A stretch of DNA of 64,000 nt, taken from the NCBI RefSeq assembly GCF_001458775.1, contig NZ_CZPZ01000012.1, positions 372,001 through 436,000 on the forward strand. The letters are read 5' to 3'. Position numbers and translations under genes: made by a program. How positions within the stretch are numbered: the stretch's first letter is position 1; every line of letters begins with the position of its first letter. The notes under the pieces were generated by a model that had not been told where the DNA came from, ran no database searches, and was given only the letters and a program-made list of their open reading frames with translations. Of this stretch, positions 54,858 through 63,747 are shown one piece after another. The stretch comes from Candidatus Nitrospira nitrificans. Its GTDB lineage: Bacteria > Nitrospirota > Nitrospiria > Nitrospirales > Nitrospiraceae.

Positions 54858-56417
54858 ATGGAAGCTCTAAATCGACGAAGCTATGTATCCAGTATCACAA
54901 CCGGCGCGTTGGGACTTGCGCTGATCGGTCTCGCGGCGTGCAATTCAGGAGAATCCACGACAACAGCCCCGTCTTCGGGCGGCAGCGCGGCGTTGCAAGG
55001 GCCGATCGCATTTGTCAAGAACAGTGGTGTCGGCAATCAAAACACACTGTCGGTCGTCGGCACGGACACGCAGGGTAATCTAAAGCTCATTTCGACAATG
55101 GGATCAGCAGGCGAATTCGAGAACAATGCATTGGGAGATATGCAGGTGTCCAGCGGCGATTGGGTCTTTATGAATCTCACGGCAGGAGGAAAAATTTCCA
55201 CGATCGATCCCCTTAGTGGAGCGACGCCGATTCATGAAGCGAATCTCCCCGTAGGGACTCGTCCTGTGCATATCTATCGTGATCAGACCGATGGAGAGGT
55301 CATCTGGTCGATGAACGATGGCGATGCGACGAACGGAAACGACGCCGGCTGCCCTGTCGGCGCATCCGTCACGGTCCTCCACAACTCTCATCTCGGAACA
55401 GGCGGGAATCCTCCGTCGGTGGTCGGGACAACGTGCACGCTTGCGGCCGGGCATGGCGTCACAGCGTTTTCTCGACCCACAGCAACCGATTCAACTATTC
55501 CCAAATATACGGTGATTACGAATGAAAAAGGCGGCCAGATGGCGTTTCTCGACAATACGAGTGCAACTTCCCCTACGTATCGTCAGATGGTTGCCAGGCT
55601 TGATTTGTGCACGAACGCCGGCCAGGCGGCCTTGAATCCTCCAGGCCCGGCCTGCGACGACGAAAGCGCCAAGGCTCTCAACGCACCCTTTACGGGCAAT
55701 GGCTCACACCCGCATGGCATCCGCTGGTCAACATTTACGGGGAAGATTTATAGCTTCCAGGAAGGCTATAACGAATTTGTCGAGGTCGATCCCAAGCTCG
55801 TTGCGCTGGGGCCTGGCCATAATGAGGGGGCCATCACCAGGAGGCTGAGCTTGGCCGGCACGCCCTATACCTCGTACGGGATCACGCCGAACGGCCGGTT
55901 CCTTTTCCTCCGAGGGGTCGATCTTACTACCGATGCCCAACACATCATCGGCAAGCTCGGGGTGGTCGATCTCAGCGGCTCGGGCACGCTGACCATTATC
56001 AATCTTCCTGATCTTCTGGATGTCGTTCCGTCGACGTTCAAATTCACGCCGGATGGGCAGCGTATGTACTTGCTCGCGTCAAACACCGACACGGGGAATG
56101 ACGCTCAAAAGGCTGCGCAGAAGAAGGATCGCCTCTTTGTATTCAACCCATCAGCCTTCCCCGCCGCGCTTCAGTCGGTAGCCGAAATCACTCTGGCTCC
56201 AGCCGGCACGCACAATTTCGATGTGTTGGTGCAGGGCGCCGGCCAGGCGAACGCGGTGTTGGTGTCGAACGGAGGGGCGGGGGTGACCGGCTCGGTGACC
56301 CTCATCAATGCCAATAACCAGATCCAGGGCAACAGCCTCGTGGTCGGGGTTAACCCGGGCGCCATCCTGTTTTACTACGAGGGTATAGCGGCCGCGAATA
56401 ATCAAGCGACCTCTTAA
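54858..56417 (+). CDS. Tat-type lipoprotein with beta-propeller-like fold
   Basis: The 519 residues begin with a twin-arginine-like start (NRRSYVSSITTG) and a lipobox (LIGLAAC, lipidated C near 32), then a Thr/Ser linker. The body has repeated blade-like segments (VGTDTQGNLKLISTMG, GKLGVVDLSGSGTLTIINL, VLVSNGGAGVTGSVTLIN) as in YVTN or surface-layer propellers, and HPHGIRWSTFTGKIYSF. Histidines in that region and paired cysteines (DAGCP..TTC; DLC..PAC) may bind metal or form disulphides. The start has AGGAAGGA upstream. I do not recognise a named family. Confidence 0.65.
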   Translation: MEALNRRSYVSSITTGALGLALIGLAACNSGESTTTAPSSGGSAALQGPIAFVKNSGVGNQNTLSVVGTDTQGNLKLISTMGSAGEFENNALGDMQVSSGDWVFMNLTAGGKISTIDPLSGATPIHEANLPVGTRPVHIYRDQTDGEVIWSMNDGDATNGNDAGCPVGASVTVLHNSHLGTGGNPPSVVGTTCTLAAGHGVTAFSRPTATDSTIPKYTVITNEKGGQMAFLDNTSATSPTYRQMVARLDLCTNAGQAALNPPGPACDDESAKALNAPFTGNGSHPHGIRWSTFTGKIYSFQEGYNEFVEVDPKLVALGPGHNEGAITRRLSLAGTPYTSYGITPNGRFLFLRGVDLTTDAQHIIGKLGVVDLSGSGTLTIINLPDLLDVVPSTFKFTPDGQRMYLLASNTDTGNDAQKAAQKKDRLFVFNPSAFPAALQSVAEITLAPAGTHNFDVLVQGAGQANAVLVSNGGAGVTGSVTLINANNQIQGNSLVVGVNPGAILFYYEGIAAANNQATS

Positions 56418-56752
56418 AGGTGATCCACTCGTCCGAGTGGAAGCTTGGAGCGGGTAGTCCATCGGATCTCTCAATGTCCGATGGGCTGCCCATCGATGGA
56501 CCGATGATCGATTGCGAGAAGAGTATCTTGTCCGAGCAGGCTGCCCTCCGGCTCGGACCAGCGTGGGACGGGGGCGCGCCTCCCTTGGCCTCCGTCCCGC
56601 ACTTTTTGAGCATCCTGCGCGATGCGTTGATATCCTGTGCACCTCAATATCTGTGACGGGGCTGGAGCCCAAAGTGAGTTGTTCCGCGACCTGCCAGGAG
56701 AGTGTCGTGAAGATTGCGCGGCGGTCTATGACGCGTCGGAAGGACATGCGAG
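56418..56752. other. Hairpin-rich intergenic region before tonB
   Basis: No gene is seen. Besides the terminator at 56563-56607 there are perfect small stems at 56425-56440 (CCACTC/GAGTGG), 56459-56484 (CCATCGGA/TCCGATGG) and 56531-56557 (TCCGAGC/GCTCGGA). The succession of stems may end the lipoprotein transcript or be a folded RNA. Confidence 0.45.
56563..56607 (+). terminator. Probable intrinsic terminator after the lipoprotein gene
   Basis: GTGGGACGG (from 56563) pairs with CCGTCCCGCAC (56592-56602) with one bulge. TTTTT follows at 56603-56607. Confidence 0.55.
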
Positions 56753-57658
56753 ATGATCTCGGTCGATGACAACCGGTTCTTTTTCCCGGCCTGGGGAATC
56801 TCGCTGACCTTGCATGGCCTCGCGGTGGGGTTGGCGGCGATGTGTGTCACGCAGGTCCAACCCCTCTTGCCTGAGGAAGTCTTCCAGTGGGACGTGGCAT
56901 TGGTAGAGGCGGCGAAACCGGAATCGAAATCGGAGCGGGTCCCGTCGGTTGTGGCCCATCATCAACCGTCCGCTCAGGTCCTGCCTCCACCTCCACCGAA
57001 ATCGGTGCCGGCGATGCCTCAGACCGTCACGCCGATTGAGCGGAAGATCGAGCCATCACGACCGACGATCGAAACCGTGCAACCGATTGAATCAAAGGTA
57101 GAGAGTCCGCAGGTACGTGAAGAGCCGGTTGAGCGGTCGATCGCCGAAATCGCTCAGCCGATGCCTGAACCGGTTGCCGTGGCTGCTTCACCCGAACCGG
57201 TCGAATCCCTCCCTGTTCAGCAGGAGCCGGCCGCACCAGCTCCTCAATCGGCCTCCGAAACTCCTGGCACTCAAGAGGCTCCCGCGCTCGTTTCGTCGCA
57301 GGATAATCGGGTGGATGCCGCTCCGGTACAGGTGATCAGGTCTGCTGGAGCGAGCGCTGAAGCTAAAATCGATCATCAGTGGCTGGCCGAGTCGCTCTGG
57401 CGGCGGGTGGCGGAGCTCAAGCGCTATCCGAATTCGGCCCGCATGAATAGTCAGGAAGGAAAGGTGATCGTGAAGGTCGTCATCCGTGCCGATGGCCACT
57501 TGGCAGACGTCTTTGTCCAGAAAAGTTCCGGGTACAGCGCGCTCGATGCGGCGGCGATCGAGGCGGTGAAACTCGCCTGTCCGCTCCATATGAAACATGC
57601 GATCGGCAAGCCGCAGATCATCGTGAGCCTTCCGATCGTGTACAGCTTGGCAAACTGA
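56753..57658 (+). CDS. tonB: TonB-family energy transducer
   Basis: The 301 residues have an N-terminal membrane anchor (ISLTLHGLAVGLAAMCVT, about 15-35) with the SxxxH pattern needed for ExbB/ExbD contact. A Pro/Glu-rich periplasmic spacer follows (about 60-200), then a C-terminal TonB domain (LKRYPNSARMNSQEGKVIVKVVI, ADVFVQKSSGYSALDAAAIEAV). It couples the proton gradient to TonB-dependent receptors, here most likely the one at 59961. No exbB or exbD lies in the window. Confidence 0.87.
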   Translation: MISVDDNRFFFPAWGISLTLHGLAVGLAAMCVTQVQPLLPEEVFQWDVALVEAAKPESKSERVPSVVAHHQPSAQVLPPPPPKSVPAMPQTVTPIERKIEPSRPTIETVQPIESKVESPQVREEPVERSIAEIAQPMPEPVAVAASPEPVESLPVQQEPAAPAPQSASETPGTQEAPALVSSQDNRVDAAPVQVIRSAGASAEAKIDHQWLAESLWRRVAELKRYPNSARMNSQEGKVIVKVVIRADGHLADVFVQKSSGYSALDAAAIEAVKLACPLHMKHAIGKPQIIVSLPIVYSLAN

Positions 57659-57717
57659 AGGGTGAGAGATGTTGAGGTCCTGGACTCGAATAGATTCATG
57701 ATCATGAAGGGGTACCG

Positions 57718-58995
57718 ATGAAGAGATTCGCTGCCGCACTTCTTGTGATGCCGCCATTGCTCGTCGCGATCACGGCGTGGGCCGGGACGTTCGAGCCGGC
57801 CATCCGGCTGGGGCCCAAGACGATGACGGTGCACCAGGTGAAAAGCGTGGTCGGCCCGTCGGTGCAGATTGATGAGCAGGGTTTTGTTTCGGCTGCCTGG
57901 GTGGAAGAAGATAAAGAGAGTCGCACGATTTTCTTCGCAAGGTCCGAACAAGCCGGTGGACCCCTTGGAACTCCCGTCCCCGTCAATCAGCCGATCGAGC
58001 ATGTCTATTATCGTCAAGAATCTCCGGCCGTGGCGGTCCGCGGAACCGACGTGTTTGTGACCTGGTCGCAGACCCATCCGAAGATCACGCCGGAGAAGCC
58101 GTTCGCCGGCGAGCTGCGGCTCAGTCGATCCACCGACGGAGGGCGGACATTCGCGCCATCGGTGCTCGTGAACGATGACGGCCAAGTCATGCAGCACACG
58201 TTCGACTCGGTCCAGGTCGCTCAGGATGGGGTTGTGCACATGGCCTGGATCGACGGCCGCGAAGGGAAAAAGGAACCGGGAACATTCGTGGCACGATCGA
58301 CGGATCAGGGTCGCACGATCGCGAAGAACCTCAAGATCGACGACGAGACCTGCGTCTGCTGCAGGACGGCGGTCTCGACATCCGCCGACGGAGTGGTGTA
58401 CGTCGCGTGGCGAAAGATTTTTGAAGGCCATATTCGCGAGACCGTCGTCTCGCGCTCGACGGACGGCGGCGAAACATTTTCTTCTTCGGTCGTGGTCGGC
58501 AATGATCGATGGGTGTATCCGGCCTGCCCCCATCGTCCGGCGTCGCTCGCGGTCGATCGGCAAGGGCGGCTGTACGTGGCGTGGTACACGGAGGGGGCCG
58601 ATGAGACGCCCGCGATCTACCTCGCCTATTCCGACGACCAGGGCAAGACGTTTTCAACGAAGAAACAGCTCAACCGTTCCAAGGGGACCTTCCCCGACCA
58701 TCCGCAGATGGCGGTCGATCCGGCAGGACGGATTGCCGTGGTCTGGGAAGAACAGTCACCTGTTCGCCGGGAAGTCGTGGCCAGCTTTTCGCTCGATCGT
58801 GGCCGGTCGTTCAACGCGCCGATCAAGCTGAACGAGAAAAATGGACAGACGCCGACGGTGGCGGTCAATCGGCATGGAACGGTGGTGATGGGTTGGAAGG
58901 AACACGCCATGCCGGCCCATCGACTTGTGACCCAAACGTTGCAGTTCCCTCCACAGAGCGAGGGACTTGAGAGGACCGACGACCATGGGCAGTAA
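57718..58995 (+). CDS. Secreted sialidase-fold (BNR repeat) protein with CxCC motif
   Basis: The 425 residues start with a signal peptide (AALLVMPPLLVAITAWAG). At least five Asp-box/BNR repeats follow (STDGGRTF, STDQGRTI, STDGGETF, SDDQGKTFS, SLDRGRSF), as in six-bladed exo-sialidase propellers. Between blades lie ETCVCCRTAVS and YPACPHRP, a cysteine/histidine set unusual for sialidases and more suited to metal or cofactor binding. True sialidase residues are not evident. The start follows AAGGGG. It overlaps the next thioredoxin gene by 11 bp, so the two are coupled. Confidence 0.75.
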   Translation: MKRFAAALLVMPPLLVAITAWAGTFEPAIRLGPKTMTVHQVKSVVGPSVQIDEQGFVSAAWVEEDKESRTIFFARSEQAGGPLGTPVPVNQPIEHVYYRQESPAVAVRGTDVFVTWSQTHPKITPEKPFAGELRLSRSTDGGRTFAPSVLVNDDGQVMQHTFDSVQVAQDGVVHMAWIDGREGKKEPGTFVARSTDQGRTIAKNLKIDDETCVCCRTAVSTSADGVVYVAWRKIFEGHIRETVVSRSTDGGETFSSSVVVGNDRWVYPACPHRPASLAVDRQGRLYVAWYTEGADETPAIYLAYSDDQGKTFSTKKQLNRSKGTFPDHPQMAVDPAGRIAVVWEEQSPVRREVVASFSLDRGRSFNAPIKLNEKNGQTPTVAVNRHGTVVMGWKEHAMPAHRLVTQTLQFPPQSEGLERTDDHGQ

Positions 58996-59554
58996 GATCC
59001 GCGCGGCGCTACGGAGATGGCTGACGGCAGGATGCCTGGTTCTGTTGGGAGTCGGTAGCTCGTTCCATAATGCCGCGGCCGCAACAAGCGACCCTTTCGC
59101 GGCCCTGCGGGTCACTCGAATTCATGCTGGTCAGCCGATCGCAGCGTTTGATCTCCAGGGGCTCGATGGCGGAACGATCCGCTCCGAAGAACTGGCGGGG
59201 AAGGTCGTGCTCCTGAACTTCTGGGCGACGTGGTGCGGGCCTTGTAAAGAGGAAATGCCTTCGCTCGCCGGACTCCAATCGCGGTTCGATCCCGCGCAGT
59301 TTCAGGTCGTGACCATCACGACGGACATGCATCCACAAGGCATCAAGCAGTTTCTTCATCATCTGGGGATCGATCTGCCTGTTCTGTTCGATGAACGTGA
59401 AGATGTTTCACGATCCTTTATGGTCCGCGGCTTGCCGACCACCGTGCTGCTTACGCAAGACGGCCGGGCTATCGGTCGCGCAGTCGGACCTCGGGCATGG
59501 GGCAGCGAAGAGTCGGTCGCCCTGGTGCGGCATGTTCTTGAAGGCATGAAATGA
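58985..59554 (+). CDS. TlpA-like periplasmic thioredoxin
   Basis: The 189 residues have a signal sequence (RRWLTAGCLVLLGVGSSFHNAAAA) and a thioredoxin domain with WCGPC in NFWATWCGPCKEEMPSL and cis-Pro in VRGLPTTVLLTQDG. It is likely a reductant for disulphides in the periplasm. It overlaps the sialidase-fold gene at its start and the fourth small CxWxC gene at its end (ATGA), which ties the three proteins together functionally. Confidence 0.88.
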   Translation: MGSKIRAALRRWLTAGCLVLLGVGSSFHNAAAATSDPFAALRVTRIHAGQPIAAFDLQGLDGGTIRSEELAGKVVLLNFWATWCGPCKEEMPSLAGLQSRFDPAQFQVVTITTDMHPQGIKQFLHHLGIDLPVLFDEREDVSRSFMVRGLPTTVLLTQDGRAIGRAVGPRAWGSEESVALVRHVLEGMK

Positions 59555-59868
59555 AGCGTTGGTGTGCCGTCGTCGCGGTTGGGATGGTCCTGCTCTACTC
59601 GGCGCTGGCGTGGGGCACAGCAGGCTGCCTCTTCATGCTGAAGACCGAACCCGCGCATGCGCATCACGACCCGCCCCATGCCGCGCACTCCGTATTCTGT
59701 GCCTGGGCTTGTCAGGCCAGCTCCATGAGCAGCCTTCACGCTGCCGCGCCGGTGCTTGCCGGTCTTCTCTTGATCACGATGCAGCGGGTGGCGAGCGCGG
59801 CCCCATCAGCCCGTCTTCTGACGAAAATCTCTCGTTCTCGCGCGCCACCCTCGCTGAGCGCAATCTAA
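59551..59868 (+). CDS. Small exported His-rich CxWxC protein, copy 4
   Basis: The protein has 105 residues. The hydrophobic N-terminus (CAVVAVGMVLLYSALAWGTAGC) is followed by HAHHDPPHAAHS, the C-A-W-A-C motif, a hydrophobic helix (HAAAPVLAGLLLITMQ) and SRAPPSLSAI at the end. Its ATG overlaps the TlpA-like stop, so translation is coupled to a thioredoxin that could act on the cysteine pair. Confidence 0.7.
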   Translation: MKRWCAVVAVGMVLLYSALAWGTAGCLFMLKTEPAHAHHDPPHAAHSVFCAWACQASSMSSLHAAAPVLAGLLLITMQRVASAAPSARLLTKISRSRAPPSLSAI

Positions 59869-59960
59869 CTTTACATTCTGTTCATTCGGTCATGACAGGG
59901 GATCCTAGGTGGATTCTCTGCCGGAAGATCCGTTTAACCACATGGAGGGAGTGAGCCGCT

Positions 59961-62327
59961 ATGTTTGTCGATGCACGAACGTTTCGAAAGTGGTCCGCGA
60001 TTCCCGTCGCAGTCTTGGCGTTGATCGCAATCGGAGGCGCGGCTGTGTTTGCGCAAGATGCTCCACCCGCCGATCCGGTGGCCATGTCGAGAGAGAAAGA
60101 GCTGAGAGATCGGCTGAAGACTATTCTGCAGGAGCTTGAAGAACTGCAACAGAAGAAAGAAAGTGAAAAGCCCCAAGCCGAGCGCTCGCCGATTATCAAG
60201 GAGACAGCCGAGTCTGGTCCTGGGGAAGCAGCGACGGAAGCCGCGGCCGATGCCAAGCCGGATTTCGATCTGTCCGACATGAGCATCGTCAGCAAGCGGT
60301 TTCAGAAGCGACCGGAAGGCGTCTCGCTGTCGGCGACGGTTCCTTCCGAAACCGAATCCCAGCCGACGAGAACCATGAAAGAATCCATGGAATCGCTTCC
60401 CGGGGTCGTCTTGCGCCAGGCGAACGGGCCTCGCGATTTCAGCATCATGATCCGCGGGCAGGGCGCCAAGACGACCTTCGCGATTCGAGACATCAAGGTC
60501 TACGAAGACGGATTCGTTCAGACTCAATCCGACGGCCTCTCACGGCTCGACATTCATGATCCGTGGTTCATGCGCGGCGTCGAAGTCATTCGAGGGGCGT
60601 CCTCGTCCTTGTATGATAACTATGCCTTGGGTGGAATGGTTCATTTCCGAACCAGACGAGGGAGCGACATTCGAGGATTGGAAACGTTCTTTTCGGGCGG
60701 ATCCTATGGATATCAGAAGTACGGTGTCGCGATCGGTCAAGAAACCGATCGGTTCGATATCTCGATGTTCGGGAGTCATGTCGCGGAGGACGGCTATATC
60801 CAACACAGTAATTACAACACGCAGACTCTCAATTTTAACATTCGTTACAAGATCGATGATCGGCAGAATTTCTATTTCAAGGCGATCACCAACTGGCTCA
60901 ATACGAAGGTGCCGACCAGACTCACGCAGGGACAATTCTTTGCCGACGACCGGCAGGCCGGCGGCGCGCAAACAATCTGCGCGCCCGGCACCTTCAACGG
61001 CGGCTGTGCCGATGCCCTTTTGCTCAATCAGAGCCGGGTCGATCGGCGCACTCTTATCGGAGGGATCTATGAGCGGCAGATCAATGCCGATACGGTCGTG
61101 ACGGTGGAAGCCGACTACGACGTCAAAGACATCCAACAGTCATTTTCGACGATCGGCGAGAACACCAACCCGAATTACAAGAGCTACGCCGATTTGCGAC
61201 ACGATGGCCGGCTGGGAACCATGCCGTTGAGGAGCTACGTCGGTTTTTTCGTGAATCAGATGGAGCAGAAGGGCAACACCTTCCAAAATTTGGCGGACGG
61301 CTTCGGAACCAAAGGAGCGCTGATCCAGAACAGCCGAGGGACCATTTTCAACATCGGCGGCCGTATCCGGGAGGAACTGGAATTTTACCCGAACTGGATC
61401 TTGGCGGTCGGGCTCGGCTTCGAACAGTCCCGTCTCAGCGTGCATGCGACGAACTACGATCCAGCGACCGGTGCGTTGGCTTCACGCGCGAGCGCGAATC
61501 GCACCTTTTCCAACTGGGCGCCGGAGGGATCGATCACCTGGAAACCATCACCGGACTATCGCCATTGGATCAGAGCGTCGACCGGCTACGGCATCCCCCA
61601 ATTCGGCAATCTCCTGCGGGATCCCGTTACGGGACAACCCGGGACCAACTTCAGCCTGAAGCCACAGAAGAACCTGAACTTGGAAATCGGCACGGAGGCG
61701 AGGCTGCATCCGACGTTGCTGGTCCACGTCGCCGCGTTTTACACCTTTTACAAAGACGAAGTCATCACGCAGGTGGTGACGGGAAATCTCGCCGCGTCGG
61801 TCAATGCGGACTCTTCCAGATACCGCGGTGTCGAAGTGTTCGCCGATTGGAGGCCGGTGGCGGGTCTGCGGATAGCCGGCGCTTACACCCACATTGATTC
61901 CGAGTACATCAATTTCTCCGACCGGACCGCCGCCGGGTTCCTTGTCCGCGACGGCAAGCAGGTGCCCAATGTGCCGACCGACATCTTGAACGGCAAGTTG
62001 GAATACTATCATGCGCCGTTGGGATTGGGCGCGTGGGTGGAAGGCAACTATTCCAATAGTTATTTCTTGAACAACAGCAACACGTTCGGATTTCCTTCCT
62101 ACGTGATCGGGAACGTGAATGTGTACAAGAACATCGAGACTGCAAAATCGTCATGGTTCCGATTCGCCAAGCTGTTTATCGAAGTCGATAACATCGCCGA
62201 TACGAAGTATGCCGCCTCCGGACAGGTGATCGGCGGGGAAACGCATGCGGCTGCCGCCGGACAACAGATCTTCTTCGCCGGCTATGGACGGGCGATCTAC
62301 GGCGGTGTGACGTTGGGACTCTTTTAG
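59961..62327 (+). CDS. TonB-dependent outer-membrane receptor
   Basis: The 788 residues have a signal peptide (AVLALIAIGGAAVFAQ) and an unusual charged coiled-coil segment (about 45-75; REKELRDRLKTILQELEELQ). The plug domain follows (MKESMESLPGVVLRQ, SIMIRGQGAKTTFAIRDIKVYEDG, GVEVIRGASSSLYDNYALGGMV), then a 22-strand-type barrel ending in LGLF. Plug motifs agree with siderophore or metal receptors, but the ligand is unknown. It is flanked by small His-rich CxWxC proteins on both sides, which points to metal uptake. The coiled-coil N-terminus could bind a periplasmic partner. Confidence 0.9.
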   Translation: MFVDARTFRKWSAIPVAVLALIAIGGAAVFAQDAPPADPVAMSREKELRDRLKTILQELEELQQKKESEKPQAERSPIIKETAESGPGEAATEAAADAKPDFDLSDMSIVSKRFQKRPEGVSLSATVPSETESQPTRTMKESMESLPGVVLRQANGPRDFSIMIRGQGAKTTFAIRDIKVYEDGFVQTQSDGLSRLDIHDPWFMRGVEVIRGASSSLYDNYALGGMVHFRTRRGSDIRGLETFFSGGSYGYQKYGVAIGQETDRFDISMFGSHVAEDGYIQHSNYNTQTLNFNIRYKIDDRQNFYFKAITNWLNTKVPTRLTQGQFFADDRQAGGAQTICAPGTFNGGCADALLLNQSRVDRRTLIGGIYERQINADTVVTVEADYDVKDIQQSFSTIGENTNPNYKSYADLRHDGRLGTMPLRSYVGFFVNQMEQKGNTFQNLADGFGTKGALIQNSRGTIFNIGGRIREELEFYPNWILAVGLGFEQSRLSVHATNYDPATGALASRASANRTFSNWAPEGSITWKPSPDYRHWIRASTGYGIPQFGNLLRDPVTGQPGTNFSLKPQKNLNLEIGTEARLHPTLLVHVAAFYTFYKDEVITQVVTGNLAASVNADSSRYRGVEVFADWRPVAGLRIAGAYTHIDSEYINFSDRTAAGFLVRDGKQVPNVPTDILNGKLEYYHAPLGLGAWVEGNYSNSYFLNNSNTFGFPSYVIGNVNVYKNIETAKSSWFRFAKLFIEVDNIADTKYAASGQVIGGETHAAAAGQQIFFAGYGRAIYGGVTLGLF

Positions 62328-62571
62328 TGCGATGGGGCAAGAGATCGCTGCATGACGCGCTCACTCATACGGTGGTGGGACTCATGGTGGCGTTCCTCTG
62401 TATTGGACGAGATGCCGCCAACATGCCGGACGGCCCTAGGGGCGGCAGGTCACATCTGTAGCATGCGTGAGCACCTGTAGGTAGACAGCCGGCGAGCGTT
62501 CCTGTACAAGGCCATAGGAGTAGTTGTCTCCAAGAACGCTACGGCAACCTGGTGGTAGACATTATACGAAC

Positions 62572-62919
62572 ATGAAACGCTTCTGCCGGACTTCTTTTTG
62601 CATTTCCATCGCCGGGTGTGTCGTGCTGATGTACGTGGCACTGGTCGTGATGACTGTCGGCTGCACGCTGGCCCATGCCGACAGAGTTCAGGCGCATCAT
62701 CACCACGGTGAAGAACAATCATCTCCCCAAAGCGCATATTGCGCCTGGGCTTGCCAGGCCACGTCGGATGTCGTCGCAGTGGCGCAGCCGCCGGTGGCGG
62801 TCTCCCGGCCCATTGTCGAACAACAAATCTCGGTTCCTGACACACATTTCCTCTCATCTGCTTCTCCGACACGTCATCCTCGGGCGCCTCCAAGCGCGGT
62901 ATTTCTCTCGCGCGGATAG
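62572..62919 (+). CDS. Small exported His-rich CxWxC protein, copy 5
   Basis: The protein has 115 residues. The hydrophobic N-terminus (ISIAGCVVLMYVALVVMTVGC) is followed by HADRVQAHHHHGEE, the C-A-W-A-C motif and, after a mildly hydrophobic part, PRAPPSAVFLSRG. CAWACQA is shared with copy 4, and both begin MKR-[WF]-C, so these two are the closest pair. The ATG at 62572 has no clear ribosome-binding site. Confidence 0.68.
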   Translation: MKRFCRTSFCISIAGCVVLMYVALVVMTVGCTLAHADRVQAHHHHGEEQSSPQSAYCAWACQATSDVVAVAQPPVAVSRPIVEQQISVPDTHFLSSASPTRHPRAPPSAVFLSRG

Positions 62920-63160
62920 GCAGCAAGATCGAACGTATCGCTCGTTCCCGAGGATGCCGTTCTCTTGATGCGTAGTTTGAGGTCGTTTCAATCGCGACAC
63001 ATCGTGAATGCTGTCTGAGTCAAGCAGTCGTTGACTCGGATGAGTGCGTCGGTCTTTTCTCTTGCCATTGTGAACGGCGAAGGAAGGGTGGGGCGAAACC
63101 GGCAAACGACTTCCCGATTGTCGCAGGTCACTATTCAAGACAGAGATGGAGGAATTGATC

Positions 63161-63493
63161 ATGAATGCAATCAGTACCTTGCAGCATAAAAGACTGCTCC
63201 GCGTGGACGAAGCCGCGAAGATTCTCAATGTGAGTCGCTGGACGGTGTATCGCTGGGTCGAGGCCGGACGACTGGGCGGAACGCGCTTGGGCGCCGGCAG
63301 TTTGAGAATCTTCAGCAATACGGTGTCGGCATTGATCGATCTACATTGCGTGGGCGCCACGCAGGACGGAAGCCTCGCAGCGCCCGCTCACATAGCGGTC
63401 GATCACTCCAAGGTTGGTGAGCGGTGTCGGCAGTCAACGTCGATGCCATGTGTGGACGATGTGTCTCTCACCCTGTTGAGCCTCTGGGAATGA
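63161..63493 (+). CDS. Excisionase/MerR-like helix-turn-helix protein
   Basis: The 110 residues hold a winged HTH of the excisionase type (LLRVDEAAKILNVSRWTVYRWVEAGRLGGTRLG, split as recognition helix SRWTVYRW and wing), then a non-conserved C-terminus. Such proteins act as DNA-bending factors in excision or as small regulators. GGAGG 8 nt before 63161 sets the start; an ATG at 63146 overlaps that site. No integrase is visible nearby. It could regulate the upstream secreted cluster or belong to what follows the window. Confidence 0.75.
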   Translation: MNAISTLQHKRLLRVDEAAKILNVSRWTVYRWVEAGRLGGTRLGAGSLRIFSNTVSALIDLHCVGATQDGSLAAPAHIAVDHSKVGERCRQSTSMPCVDDVSLTLLSLWE

Positions 63494-63733
63494 ATTTTCC
63501 GGGGCGGCATTCTATGGGTCGGTGAACCGTGTTGTGATCGGTTTGCGGCAGGAGGGTCTCGTCGGCCGGCTTTTTGTTGGAGTTTGAGAAACGCTCAGCC
63601 TCACGGCCGTGGAGGGTGACATGGTATGAGACCAACTGAAAACATCGATCAAGCAATGGACGCCTTCTGACCGGATGTATGAGGTATCCGTCCTGCCTCG
63701 TTCGTTCGAGTTGGCAACGTGGCGGAACCGGTG

Positions 63734-63739
63734 TAGAAT
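63734..63739 (+). promoter_or_regulatory. Putative -10 box of the last gene (leaderless)
   Basis: TAGAAT ends 8 nt before the ATG at 63748 with no Shine-Dalgarno sequence between. The arrangement is the same as at pdhA, uvrA and the deacetylase gene. Confidence 0.35.
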
Positions 63740-63747
63740 TCCCACCC

